Assembly (NCBI GenBank): GCA_023374045.1
Contig: JAIOTZ010000034.1
Location: 1-64,000 of the forward strand
Length of the DNA: 64,000 nucleotides
From: Limonium bicolor
Lineage: Eukaryota > Streptophyta > Magnoliopsida > Caryophyllales > Plumbaginaceae
Reading direction: 5' to 3'
Positions within the stretch are counted from its first letter, which is position 1. Every line of letters begins with the position of its first letter. Positions 1 to 11,170 of the stretch are shown one piece after another. The notes below the pieces were generated by a model. It did not search any database. It was given only the letters and a program-made list of their open reading frames with translations, and had not been told where the DNA came from. Made by a program: the position numbers and the translations under genes.

Positions 1-70
1 TGGAAATGGATTCTTTAGGTGAAGTAGAAGGTAAGGCTTCGGGACGAAGCCTTTTTTAAGGGGGGTAGAT
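1..70 (+). other. 3' end of outer element E1: stem-loop plus polypurine tract
   Basis: This is the last internal segment of a Ty3/gypsy element that continues to the left of the window. A perfect 8-bp stem, AAGGCTTC (33-40) pairing with GAAGCCTT (46-53) around a 5-nt loop, is followed by a T run and the polypurine tract AAGGGGGG (58-65), then TAGAT and the LTR. The same order occurs at 28646-28682 and, inverted, at 18517-18550 and 61670-61704. The polypurine tract primes plus-strand DNA synthesis. No coding sequence is recognisable in these 70 bases. Confidence 0.8.
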
Positions 71-2446
71 TGAGATTGAAATACACCAAAACTGAAAAAC
101 ATAATAAATGATCTAATATGGTTAATAAACATCTAAATACCATTAGGGAACACTATAAAGATTCAACAAGGCAAACCTGCCTTAAGATCGATAAACCCAA
201 AAATGTGCTTTAAGAAACCATAGAGATTGTATGACCTCAATTAGGATCCAAAGTGGATTTCTAAGTATTATATAATTATGTAATGAACACTATAAAACTA
301 TTCTCAAAGGAAACCAAGCTCTAAAACATGTTCTAACACTAAATGTGCTTCAAAATTCCTTAAAGCACGTTTTTGAGAAAATTGACTTTCTGAGTGTGTT
401 TGAGCGGGTGGTGTTAGGCATTGGATTAGACCTTGTTATACTAATGTACTATAATTTACCACATTATAAGGTCTAAATCCAAGATTTAAAAAAAATCAGA
501 AATATGGCATTCATTTGTGAATTGTAATCCAAATAGTGCATTTTTAAGCAAAATTGACTAAGTCTAGTCAATGGTCAATACAGACTCATCTATATCCTAA
601 ATGAGGCGGCAGCTTAAGGCATGGAGGACAGCACATTCAACTTTAATCAAAATATCTAGCCAATATGGTGAATCACCATTTACTATTCCATTTTCTACTT
701 TCATTCATTAAAACACATTTTCTTTCTTTCTCTTTCCTCTTGTCCCATTTCAGCTGAGCCCTAAGCAGTTCCTAAACCAAAGTTGTGTTCTTGAGTATTC
801 AAGGCAAATCAATCTCTTTTCCACCTAAGGTAATGGTTTAAGGCATATTTAGCTCTTTTTCTTCATCTCTTCATTACCTAACATGGAGCTTATAATCTAT
901 CACTTTCCATGGCTTATTCTCAGTGTTTTAAACCTTGAAAAACATCCATTCTTGGCTGAAGCAAGCTTTGGGACCAAGGTGGTCAAAATTTACATTATAA
1001 GGTAAAAACATACCTTAAGGATTCTTACTCTTCATCTGGTTTTCTTATTCTATTTTCTATGAGTTTATTCACTCATAATCTTCATATTTTCATGTTGATT
1101 CAGTGTGGTTAACCATTTGGAGCAAGGGTGGCAGAAATCAAAAGAAAAATCATTCTTTAAGGCATTTGCCAGTAAAATCTATTACCATAGCACTTGCTGT
1201 TGCCTGGCTACTCCCCATGTTTTTATGGTGAATTTAAACCATGTGGTGTTCTTGATTCAGGCCAAACCCTTTGGAGACTACCTTTAATTTAAGTTTAAAA
1301 GCTTATTTAATTTAATTTATGCTTATATAATTAAGTTTGGGGTCAAACGGTAATTACTAGTAAAATATAAAGCGTGGGCTTAAATAATAAGAATTAGGGT
1401 TTTAAAGAATTTAATAAAAATTATAACATTTTATAAAGTTTGGGTCATGTTAAAAATAGAAAAGTATGGGGTATGTAAGTAAGTAGTAATTGCCGAGAGT
1501 TTGGGTCCAATTTGGCATTAGAAGTCAAAGTTGACTATATAGGAGACTTTGACCAAGTTTGGAGAGTTTAAGGAGTTAAAATACTACCTTATAAAAAATG
1601 TTATTAAATTGTAAAAGAATTATAAGAGTTGGGGTGATAAGGTGATTTTTGAAACTTAGGGGTACTAAATGGAATTTAGAATAGACCTTGGGTTGTTAGG
1701 AATTTCAGAAGTTTATTGGTTAAATTGGAGTTAATATGAATTATAAGATAATATATGATATTTTATATCATTGTTACAAATAGGTAACAGGTAACATGGG
1801 TATAAACCAAGAATTATGAAAAGTATAAGGTTAGGAATGATATTATAACCTTTTGGTATAGTTTGGTAATTTTTGGAGTTATAATAAGGTTTTATTAAGT
1901 TATATGTATAACATATAGTTTAATGACATTAGGAAACTATATATTATAAATTGGGGAGATTTGGTAATTATACAAAGTTAGGTGGAAAGAATTAATTTAA
2001 AACAGACCCTAGGGTCTGTTCGGTAATAATATGCATTTATAACTATAGGTTATAATTATATTAAGGTTTAAGGATTATAATATAAGATATATATTATAAG
2101 TGTAACAATGGAATATAATTTGGGGTTGATTTGTAAATTATGGAAGTATAGTGGAATATAAAAAAAACTGAGAGTATAAGCGGCTGTTTGGTATTTTATA
2201 ACAATTTATAACTATAGGTTATAATTGTTTTAATGACATAAATGTCATAATATATGTTATATAACTATAATATAACATTATATAAATTATGTGGTGGATT
2301 TTGTAAATATTTAAGAAAATAGGTGCTGTTCGGTAATATGGGCATTTTTGGATGAAAATTTATAATATGGTTTTTAATGTTATAAGGGTTATAACATTTA
2401 TAAGATAAGAAATATTCATCAAAAGAGAATGAATATATTATAAAGA
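71..2446 (+). mobile_element. E1 3' LTR, left part (split by element A)
   Basis: AT-rich sequence starting directly after the polypurine tract, with a terminus of the TGAAATACACC type (position 71 or 77; a 6-bp duplication makes the exact base uncertain). It is broken at 2446 by element A, whose duplicated target AAAGA (2442-2446 and 36984-36988) marks the join, and resumes at 36989. Removing A and the 38220 hAT element leaves an LTR of about 4.4 kb. Short reading frames such as 1105-1287 have no family resemblance and I do not call them genes. Confidence 0.75.
2001..2056. repeat. palindromes inside the E1 LTR
   Basis: 2001-2020 is a perfect 20-bp palindrome (AACAGACCCT followed by its reverse complement). 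2038-2056 is an inverted repeat, TTATAAC and GTTATAA around TATAG, which recurs at about 2206-2224. They may mark small decayed insertions or LTR structure; no function can be read from the sequence. Confidence 0.6.
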
Positions 2447-4731
2447 TGAAATACCCCAAACTTAGAGATGGTGTTTAAATGATAAACTAAGATATAAGGA
2501 GGCTAAATAATGCCTTAGAAACATTTCTAATCAAAGAAAATATAAGGAAACACCAAAAGAGCAGTTTAAGCAAAAACGTGCTCTAAGCTTGGAGAGACTT
2601 GGGAGGGTACCCAAATGTTGTTCTAAGGCCTTAGTAATATCCTAAGGGTCATTTTAAATCAATTACCAAAGAAAACCAAGCTTGAAAACAAGTTAAAACA
2701 CAAAATGTGCATTAAGGAGTCGTAAAGCACGTTTTTGAAAAATTGTCTTGTAAATGAGTTTTGAATGGCTAAATGTCCATCATTACTCTTTAATTAACAT
2801 GTGTACTATATAGTATCACATTTGGAAGTCTATCTCAATGGGAAATCAAAAATTTCACAACAATGTGCCTTATTTTGTGAATAGTAAATTAATTAAGCTA
2901 GTTTATAACATAAGTCAATATAAGTGAGATATTTGGTCAACAAAGACTTAAGTACCCCTTGTTACTAATGGGGGCCGGTTTCTTATAAGGTGAGTCACCA
3001 CCTTCATGACTCATTAAGCAAATAAAGTCTTATAAAGCAAAAGTACTATTCACCTTTTACATAAATATCACACTTTAGTGATTCTCTCTCCTCACTTCTT
3101 CATTCTCCTTTGTTTCCCACGATTTCTTGCTCTCTTTCCCTTCTCCATTAACGTGAAGCATACCTCCATGCTAGCTCCATCTAGCTTTGCACACACCTTG
3201 CTCATTTTAGCTCCAAAACCAAAACAAATTACATATTCTACTTAGTTAGCTCAAGCTCTCTCTTTCTATCTTTTCAAAACTTCAAGAGCTTCATTTTGGT
3301 GCCAAGTCAAACCACCATTAGAGGAGGAAATTCAAGTTTGGAGACTCCATTGGCTTCTCCATTCTCTTAAGGTAAAGAAAGTGTAAGAAAATCTAGGTTT
3401 CCATCATTTTCTTCCTTGTCCGAAAATTTACACTCATGGGACTCCAGTTTATGCCTTGTTCTAGCTTGTTTTCTACTCTTCAAAGGATTGAGGAGGTCCT
3501 TCTTGCTTCATATCCAAGCTTGTCTTGAGAAACCAAGGTAAAACAATCACCTTAATACCTTAAAGCACATTTTTAACCTAGGGTTTGTTCCTCAGGGTTA
3601 ATGTATTATCTAGTACTCATTGGAGTCATTGGATATTGGTTAGAACATTGGCAAGGAGATATATATTGGTGACCGAGATTGAGCAAAGAAAAACCTAAGG
3701 AAGAAAGCTTTTAAAGCTTGTAAAAGAACAAGGTAAATTACTTACCTTAAGGTGTTTTTATTGTTTAAGGGAATGGGATTTAGATATGTGACGAGTTTAG
3801 TGTAGAGTTTACATTAGAAAAGGGTTATATAAAACCTAGGAGAAACAATGACTATACTTGTGAACTTGTGACTAAAGAGCAAATGAGAAGAAGAGATAGT
3901 TAAAACAATGTTGAGATGAATTATAAGAAGAATTTTATTTCAATGGGAGCCTTGTTGTGTGTATTCGCAGGTTGAAGGCAAATATATGTGGAAATTCAGT
4001 GGTTAAGATTATTGTCATTTAAGGGCCTAAGTGCCAAGCATTTAAGTTTATGCACTATAAGATGATGTGGTGTAGTTTTGGTGTAAATTGTGTATTAAGG
4101 TGTTGTGATGAGAATTTGAGTGGTATTGGTTGTTTGATGAAGAAAAACCAAGTGTTAGGATGTACTATGTACTAGAGAACCCATGGCAAAATTTAAAGGA
4201 GAACTTAAGGAAGTACTAGGAAGTTCTAGAGGTTGTCTTGATGAAAAAGGGTGAGATTAAGGTGTTCTAATGACTTATAATGACTTAGGTATCACCATGA
4301 AGGATTTAGGAATCAAGAGAATGTATTTGAGTATTTAGGACTTAGGCAAATGTTGGTAAACAGCTAGGAAGGAAATAATGTGTTGATGGATGGAAGTTTA
4401 AGTTTGTGAAGGAACTTTAAGTAAAGGCATAAAAGAATTTTAGATGGTGAAAGATGCTTGGGAGATGATGTTATAGTGGTGAGGAAAACATTTGGCATAG
4501 TGGTTACATTAGGTACGAACCACCACCTAGAAACCTAGTGGAAAACATTACAAGTGTTAGCATTTTTACAAGGAAAATGAATAATGACTAAGGTGAATCT
4601 TGGTGAATGATTTCATGTGTTTAGAGGAGGGCTTAAGGTGTATTTGAGGTGCCCAAATGAGGTTATAACATATTAGGATATATGAGGAGAAGTTTGGAGT
4701 TAAAAGAGAATTTAGAAACAAGGTTCTGGAG

Positions 4732-5131
4732 CCGACCGACCTTAGGACCGGACCTGCAAGGTCGGTCGAGGTCAGTTTACACTACCGGAGAAAGTTTCTG
4801 GAATCGACCGAACATAGGACCGGACTTACAAGTTCGGTCGGGCCTGTATTTTGTGAAGGAATTAAGTCTCTGGAATGGACCGACCTTGGGACCGGACTTA
4901 CAAGGTCGGTCGGGCATGTATTTTGTACGGTAATAAGTCTCTGGAATCGACAGGACATGGGACCGGACTTGGCAAGTTCGGTCGAGCTTAAATTTCCCTC
5001 GGGGAAACTCTCGGGAATGGACCGACCTTGGGGACCGGACTTGCAAGGTCGGTCGGGGTAGAATTTTCAAACGGTGAAGTGTTCTGGAATGGACCGACCT
5101 TAGGTAAGGTCGGTCGGAAGTTCGGTCGAGC
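4732..5131. repeat. Array of six GGTCGGTC quasi-palindromes
   Basis: About six units spaced roughly 70 bp, each of the form GACCGACCTT ... ACCGGACTT ... AAGGTCGGTC, so each can fold on itself. Units alternate between GACCGACCTT/AAGGTCGGTC and GACCGAACAT/AAGTTCGGTC forms, both sides changing together. The 3' LTR copy is at 35102-35500, and S4 has a five-unit version at 58256-58590. The role is unknown. Confidence 0.85.
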
Positions 5132-5789
5132 CTAAAAAAAATAAAAAAAAAAGAAATTTTGAATTCTAAGAATGGTAATAGGTAATAAGGTATACCTTTG
5201 GTAGGGTGGTAATGATTAGGACCCTAAGAACTTATGGAATTAAGTTAAGTTAAGTATAAGTTTTAATGTTTAAAGTTAAGTTTGTAAGCTAAGTGGCAAA
5301 GACTTAAGAGGGTATTAAATGGGAATCTTTAGGGACTAAGTGAGTTAAGTAAGGTGCAAATAACTAATGACCTAAAAATGGATGAATGATTTAGGTTTGT
5401 GAATTGGGACTCCGAAGAAGGATAATCAAACAACGATCGACGGTGAACGGTACAATCCTTCTTGTGACCTGCTTGCTAACGAGGTGTCCCTCGGCTTGTG
5501 TGCTATCTGTTTAATTGATATGACTAAAACAAGATAAAGCATGCAACCGGTTATATTTATTCTCGTTGTGTTTGTGTTATCTTTACACTAACCCGCGAGA
5601 CTTGAGATGGTTACTAACCAAGTTTAGTACTTACTGAGTTAAGAATAAGAGTTAAGTTTGGTGGTCGTTGGTTAATGCCCGTTAGGGCTTAGCTAGCACA
5701 TGTTGATTGAGATGTCTACTAACTGGAACTTGAGTGAGGAAACCCGGGACCGATCTCCGGTCATGCATGCTAAGGAAAAAGGGGCAATC

Positions 5790-7831
5790 TGTTATACCCA
5801 AAATTTCAACCCCCCCGGAGTAGTCTCTAAGGCATACGTGTTACAAAGGGCAAAGTGGTCAAAATGCACCAATGCAGGATTTTCCAAGGACATTCTCGGG
5901 ATTTTCTATTTTTCATATGACTTGTTCATTATCTCCAAACACTTCCAAATATCATGGTCATTATGAAAGGTATTTCATGATTCTCTGATAATATATATTC
6001 TGGAAATTTAGCTTTTAATTCATATTATAAGCTAATTTCTTTAATAATTAACACATGAAATAGCCTCAAAATAGAAATTAAAAGGTTTCCAAAATTAAAA
6101 TAAAATTGTCACATGGTTACCATGACTACATACAGTCATAAACCTGAAATTATTTTATTGGGAACCTTATCCCAAAATTTAAAAGAGAAATTCAATCATT
6201 TTGCAATTTTCTCTCTCCTCTGGAAAATACCGAAATAAAAACAAAATGTCACGCAATTTTAACACAAGATAGAGGATGATTTTTAGAGACTAATGCTGTT
6301 GGAATTTCGTTATTTCGACTTTTCAATAATTAGTTATGAATTATGGGAGATTCCATATTGTGCGATTTTTATCTAATAGGTTATCTATCGAAATAACCTG
6401 ATTCCAACACACAAAATTCCTAAAATTCGTTCTTTATCTTTGGTTAAAATTTCAGAATTTTTATCATCCTGCAACATATTCTAAAAATCAGATTCCCTTA
6501 GAGCACAAAATCAGCGTTTTAGATAAAGATCTTGCTCTATCAATTTGACCATGCTCTTCTATAAAAGGACCTCCCAAAAACGAATTAGGGCAGAAGAGAA
6601 CACTTCCAAAGTCAGAAAACACAGCCACAAACTTCTCCCACGTTTTAACACTTCCAAGCCTCAAATCAATACCGAAACACTGCAGAAATCACCCCGAAAT
6701 CACCAAAACTCATCCTTTCTTCTCCTATTGAAACTCCAAGCACCAAAAACACACAAAACCACCACAAAAACAGAAGAGAAACGTCCTTAACAGCATAAAG
6801 AAGAAGGAGTCAGAAGCACAATTCAAAGTCAATCCAAAACCGGCATCAACGAAGCACCAAAGATCCCCGTTGTGAAGAGTCTCACTAAATCTGAAGGTAA
6901 AACAGGTTGAAGTCTTGTTTTCTGACTTTGTTCAACTTTAACTACTCTGTGTTAAAATTTGGAATCGAATTGACTTTTTATCGCTTCTGAATTAGCGTTT
7001 GTTTTCGCTTCTGCCCAATAACTTGTTTGCTAAGTTTCGTGCTTAATTCGAATTCAAATTGAAAACTTTCAATCACTAACGTCTTGTACATCTTTCAGGC
7101 TGCACACCCATAAAATTTGAGCCAAAACACCTTCGGGAACAGCCTCAACGCCGCCGTCCGAGGGGGTCCGCACCCACGGACGTCATGTCCGGGGTCCCGG
7201 ACTCCCAGTCCGTAAGCCCGGACGCCCGGACGGCGGCGGGGGATTTTTAAATTTAAAAAATTTAGGTTTTCTAATAATGTCCGGGCCCACGGACAGCCCG
7301 TCCGTGTCCCGGACTTTACAATTTTTTTTTCTGTTTAATTCGACTTATTTTTATATAGGTTAACTGGGGTCCGTGGTTTCGGACATTAGGTCCGTGGCTA
7401 CGGACGGAAACAAAATTTGACCTAATTCTGCCTCTGAAATCCTAGTTTAGGAATCTTTAATTTTACTTTAATTTTCTGTCAAAAAATGCTAAAAAACACA
7501 AAAACAGAAGCTCGCGCACTTAGGTTAAAACGACTCGTAATAAGCCGTAAATAACCAAGTAGAGGAAAAACGACCTAGGAAGGGTAATGAAAGTAATTGA
7601 ACCCTAAATAAGTCGAATATCAAGCCCCCGAACCCGAACTCTCCTTTCCTAATTTAATCTAGGTCAAAATTAGGTGGCGACTCATAATAGGTTCCAGTGA
7701 GCTAGCTTAGGTTTTAATAATTATTGTTATATGACATAGTTATTAATCTTAGGTTATAAGTGGACCTAAAACCCGTTTAGATCCTAATCAACTTAATCCA
7801 CACAGGATAGGGTTTAAAATCGAGGCTCACA
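5790..7831 (+). mobile_element. S1: solo-LTR-like insert of a different family
   Basis: Present in the 5' LTR of A but absent from the matching place in the 3' LTR (about 36151) and in S4 (about 57583). It begins TGTTATACCC and ends GGCTCACA, so it has TG...CA ends. A TATAAAAGG box lies near 6560, followed by a leader-like stretch. Its terminal segment is unlike the A family. No matching target duplication is visible (left CAATC, right GACGG), and the left junction has lost or gained bases. No gag or pol is present. Small reading frames (5700-5966, 6545-6790) have no recognisable domain. Confidence 0.65.
7151..7407. repeat. GC-rich GTCCG/CGGAC palindrome block in S1
   Basis: A GC-rich island in AT-rich DNA with many alternating GTCCG and CGGAC words, able to form several stems. 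It differs in sequence from the blocks in B, S2 and A but is the same kind of structure, placed downstream of the TATA box of S1. Confidence 0.7.
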
Positions 7832-8667
7832 GACGGTATCTGAATCAGATCCGCCCTCCGCTTAAGGACTTGTCTTCGGACTTGTAGCCTAGGGCCGGTT
7901 GCCGGCTCAGCTACGCTAGACTCCCGTCCAGAGTAGGTGGCATTAAGATGGTGCGGTGGGATCACCTAAATCCCAGGTTCGAATTAAGCTACAACCATTC
8001 CCTTCCAGGAAAGGTTTGTATACTGAGATTAAGCTGAGATTAAGATTAAGGTAATGTAAGGAATTGAGATTAAGGAAATAAGGACTGAGGAGGGGGTTAC
8101 TAACCCACTTGATAAGGGAACGCTTGAGTCGTTCATTGTTTGTGAACTATATGTGTTCATATGTGGTTATTGTTATTGCACTTCATATTATGCTTGTGTA
8201 TGTAATCAATTTCCATGCTATCGACAATTAGTCGTCGTAGCCCCGTTAGCTTGGGGGCCATGAGAGGGTGTACCAGCATTCGTGCTGACCCCCTCGGGGG
8301 CTATTTTTACACTTGCAGGTAAGAGACCCATGAGGACGCACTACGAGAGTAGGAGCAGTTAGACTTAGGGTGGGATGTTTATTTTGAGTTCGGGTTGTGC
8401 CTGTGCACCCGACTGTTTATATTTAAACTGATGTAAGGTTGTGATTATGATTTAGCTACTTGTACTCGGTTGGCTGTGGTATTGTGGTTGGTGATGTTTT
8501 TGGTTGGTTAAGTATTTTGGATAAGTATTGTATATGTTAAGGCCGGTATATTCTAACGATCAGACCGTGGCAAGGTCCAGGTGTTTATGATTTCCGCTGC
8601 GACATATTCGTTTAAGTGTTCAGTTTTGCGATAACCACGATTGGCTTGGATGGGGTGTTACAAAAAG

Positions 8668-8695
8668 TGGTATCAGAGCGTAGTTACGCTCTGAT
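8668..8695 (+). other. Element A primer-binding site within a perfect stem
   Basis: TGGTATCAGAGC (8668-8679), complementary to the 3' end of plant initiator Met-tRNA, lies five bases after the LTR end. It overlaps a perfect 9-bp inverted repeat, ATCAGAGCG (8672-8680) and CGCTCTGAT (8687-8695), around a 6-nt loop. Element B has the same arrangement at 23553-23580. Confidence 0.92.
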
Positions 8696-9537
8696 CAAGA
8701 AATACCGGACATGAGTAACCACCGAGTTAGGATATAAGTTAAGGAATAAGTGATGGTTAAGGTGTGAGAAGTTATAGTGAGTAGAGTCAGATGACCACTA
8801 GTAAGTGTGGATCGTCTTTACCGTCTACGGACGTTATAAATTCACTAACCGAAACAGTGGTGAATACAAATCTAATGTGAGTTATGCTTGTTCAGATGGC
8901 AGGACGTCCTAGGGGAAACCGGGGTCGCGGCCAGGGTGATGATGCTTCAGGAATACCTGGAGGGTAGACGATCGCAGAGATCGTAGCTGCTGCATTAGGG
9001 CATATGGGCTATCAGCCTGGTGTGGGTGCACCACCTCCACCGCCACAACCTAGGGAACCAAACTGGGTGAAGAGTCTTGCAGATCTTCGACCCGCGCACT
9101 TTAAGGGGGAGACCGATCCCGCCAAGCTTGAGGCGTACATCTCCGAGCGGGAGACCGCCTTCGAGACCCTTGATGTCCCTGCTGGGATCAAGGTGAGCCT
9201 AGCTGCTTTCTATCTGAAGGGGGCGCCAGGCGATTGGTGGAAGCTGGTGAGGGCCGAGCATGTGGCCAACCCAGAGTTCGGCTGGGAGCTGTACACCGCC
9301 TTGCTTCGAGCAAAGTACTACCCCGCCCATGTCCAGACAAAGAAGCTCTTACAGTTGGATGCGCTTAGGCAGACGGACAAGATGACAGTGGACGAGTATT
9401 ACTCAGAGTTCACTGCCTTGCTCCGTCTTCTGCCAGGTCTTGGATACTCTGACCAGATCCTGGTGGACCGCTTCTATGGCGGGCTTAGCCATCGACTCCG
9501 CTACGGCATGGGGCCGACGAGTTACACTACCTTGCAT

Positions 9538-9623
9538 GTAATAAGAATGATTGAGATTTGAGTAAGTAATGAGTAAGATTTAGATTATGAGAAATAAGAG
9601 TGACTAATACTATGGAAAAGCAG
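9538..9623 (+). other. putative intron 1 in gag (86 nt)
   Basis: CAT|GTAATA at the donor and AAAAGCAG|G at the acceptor. The interval is AT-rich and has a branch-site-like TGACTAATAC at 9601-9610, 16 nt from the acceptor. Removal is in phase 0 and joins TTLH to ECYHAA without a change of frame. A precise insertion of filler DNA is the alternative. Confidence 0.7.
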
Positions 9624-9876
9624 GAGTGCTATCATGCCGCTGCTAAGGTGGAGATAACCGTCCAGCTGAGGGACGAGGACAATGCTAAGAGGAAGAGTGC
9701 TGGTAAGAGCTTAGAGAGTCAAGGGCAAGGAGGGTACAAGAAACAAAAGTACCAGCCTCAGGCCCAGAAAAATCAGAACCCAAAGGGGAAGGAGGAAAAG
9801 GAGAAGGCTCCGGAAGAGCCATTGAAGTTGACGTATGCTATCGCAGCTACACCCCTGCGCTCTAGGGCGCTAAAGG

Positions 9877-9956
9877 GTAAGGAATTAATATTGAATGAGA
9901 TAAGAAACAAATTATTAACCGTTTGAGATATGAGAATTGACATTATGAATCATCAG
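9877..9956 (+). other. putative intron 2 in gag (80 nt)
   Basis: Donor AGG|GTAAGG, acceptor ATCATCAG|G, AT-rich, with stops in the gag frame. Removal (phase 1) joins the Lys-rich segment to the segment that carries the zinc knuckles in the frame that encodes them. Confidence 0.68.
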
Positions 9957-10296
9957 GATCTGAGACTGAGAAGGGAGCCGGTGGTGGCTACCAACGACGC
10001 TTCATCTGTAGGTGGTGTCACAAGGACCACCCCGGGCTCGACTGTAAAGGGAATAAGGTGGAGTGCAACTTTTGTGGAGTGTATGGACACCGGGCATATG
10101 AGTGTTACCGGAACCCTGCTAGCAGAGCCTATAGGCCCGATACCAGGGGCAAGGGCAAGACCGATCAGGGAGCTGGATCTGACGGTCAGAGGAAGGTGCA
10201 GCAGCCGGCGGACAAGAACCCAAGGGTGACCCAGAAGCCGGGACCCACACTACATGGTGGACCGGGACGATGAGCCTGAACCCTCATCGAGGCCAG

Positions 10297-10430
10297 GTAC
10301 CGCTATAACCGTTTAGTAATAAAAACTACCTGCTTACCGCATTATCATGCATGTGTTGGTGAATAAATGAGTTAAGTAAGAATAAGATGAGATTAGAACT
10401 TAAGTAAGATATAACCTACTACCACTTTAG
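10297..10430 (+). other. putative intron 3 between gag and AlkB (134 nt)
   Basis: Donor CAG|GTACCG, acceptor CACTTTAG|G. Removal (phase 1) joins the frame ...EPSSRP to GRFNICYPIP..., the start of the AlkB exon. The same donor used with the acceptor at 11367 would instead join ...EPSSRP to EAQADASG..., the start of protease, also in frame. This makes 10431-11367 a candidate alternative segment. Confidence 0.65.
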
Positions 10431-11170
10431 GAAGATTCAACATCTGCTACCCAATACCATCTACACCTAACCCGGAGCACACCGACATCGAAACCATAGA
10501 CTTTCCAACCGAACAATGTCAGGTTATCCGCCCAGGTATGATTTTATTAAGGGGATACCTGACACCCGAAGCACAAATAGCCATCATCAGAAGATGCAAT
10601 CAACTAGGAATGGGACCGGGAGGTTTTTACACACCGGAGTACCCAGGGGGAGCAAGGATGAAATTAAAGATGATGAGCTTGGGCAAGGATTGGAATCCGT
10701 ATGCCAAGAATTACCAAACCATGAGGGGGCAAGATGGAGTCTCACCACCGGGAATACCTGAAGAGTTCCATCCAGTGATTACACAAGTCGTGGAAATCGC
10801 TCAGCAGTTGGAAGCTGAACCGATTCCAGACATTCAAGCAGACATATGCATTGTGAACTTCTACGAGAAGGATGGGAGACTGGGACTAAACCAGGATAAG
10901 GACGAGACAACGGAGTCTCTCGAAAGAGGGATACCCGTAGTGTCTTGGTCCATTGGGGATGATGCGGAGTTTTTATACGGCGAGCAGAAGCGTGCGGACC
11001 GTGCAAATAAGTTGGTACTTAAGTCAGGTGATGGGTTAATTATGGGAGGAGAATCGAGAATGTTATACCATGGAATTAAGCAAATCAAGCTGAATACAGC
11101 ACCGTCAGTAGTAATCAATGCGACGCATATGAGACCAGGAAGATTAAACCTAACCTTTAGACAATATTAG
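10431..11170 (+). CDS. ALKBH1-like 2-oxoglutarate/Fe(II) dioxygenase exon inside a retrotransposon
   Basis: An uninterrupted frame of 245 codons from the acceptor at 10431 to TAG at 11168. The first in-frame ATG is at 10538, but family similarity begins upstream (FNICYPIP, CQVIRPGMILLRGYL), so translation as a Gag fusion fits better than a start at 10538. AlkB-family enzymes oxidatively remove methyl groups from nucleic acid bases; plant ALKBH1 is the closest match I recognise. Counting the first Arg as residue 1: PGGFYTPEY near 59-67, DICIVNFYEKDG near 137-148, the iron site at 153-155, PVVSWSIGDDAEFLYG after 165, the second iron-binding His at 213 (LYHGI) and the 2OG-binding RPGRLNLTFRQ at the end. 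The expected HxD is NQD here (AAC at 10889), which should weaken or abolish iron binding. It lies on the same strand as gag and pol and between them. Identification is from recalled family motifs, not a search. Confidence 0.88.

Larger units (their letters stand above)
2447..8662 (+). repeat. Element A 5' LTR (contains insert S1)
   Basis: Begins TGAAATACCCC and ends GGGGTGTTACA. It aligns along its length with 28683-36983, with scattered substitutions and small indels; a segment of about 40 bp near 34540 is missing here. Without S1 (2042 bp) it is about 4.17 kb. It should hold the promoter and the RNA start, but I could not fix a TATA box with confidence. It has no coding region: reading frames seen at 4682-5070 on both strands are products of the hairpin array. 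Confidence 0.92.
8896..10296 (+). pseudogene. gag: gag of element A in three exons
   Basis: Gag packages the element RNA in cytoplasmic particles. The ATG at 8896 opens an Arg/Gly-rich start. A TAG at 8965-8967 interrupts it; a CAG to TAG change is the likely cause. The retrotransposon gag domain follows (about 9060-9537). Exon 1 (8896-9537) ends in ...TTLH, exon 2 (9624-9876) continues ECYHAA... and is Lys/Gln-rich, and exon 3 (9957-10296) has two zinc knuckles, CRWCHKDHPGLDC and CNFCGVYGHRAYEC. The frame of exon 3 meets TGA at 10271-10273; a net +1 indel just upstream would let it run on as DDEPEPSSRP to the donor at 10296. The intervals between exons contain stops in frame and are called introns below. 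Confidence 0.85.

Noticed and set aside
4682..5070. Frames on both strands (83 and 97 codons) in the A LTR
   Set aside because: They exist because the palindromic array has no stops on either strand; the protein is just a repeat of the hairpin sequence.
7940..7995. tRNA-like B box (GGTTCGAAT) in the A LTR, also at 36300 and 57425
   Set aside because: No A box at the right distance and no cloverleaf could be made; it is a conserved piece of the LTR, not a tRNA or a clear SINE.
9930..10229. 99-codon frame overlapping gag exon 3
   Set aside because: Out of frame with the zinc knuckles, which are encoded by the other frame.
10861..11118. Minus-strand 85-codon frame opposite AlkB
   Set aside because: Shadow of the AlkB coding strand.
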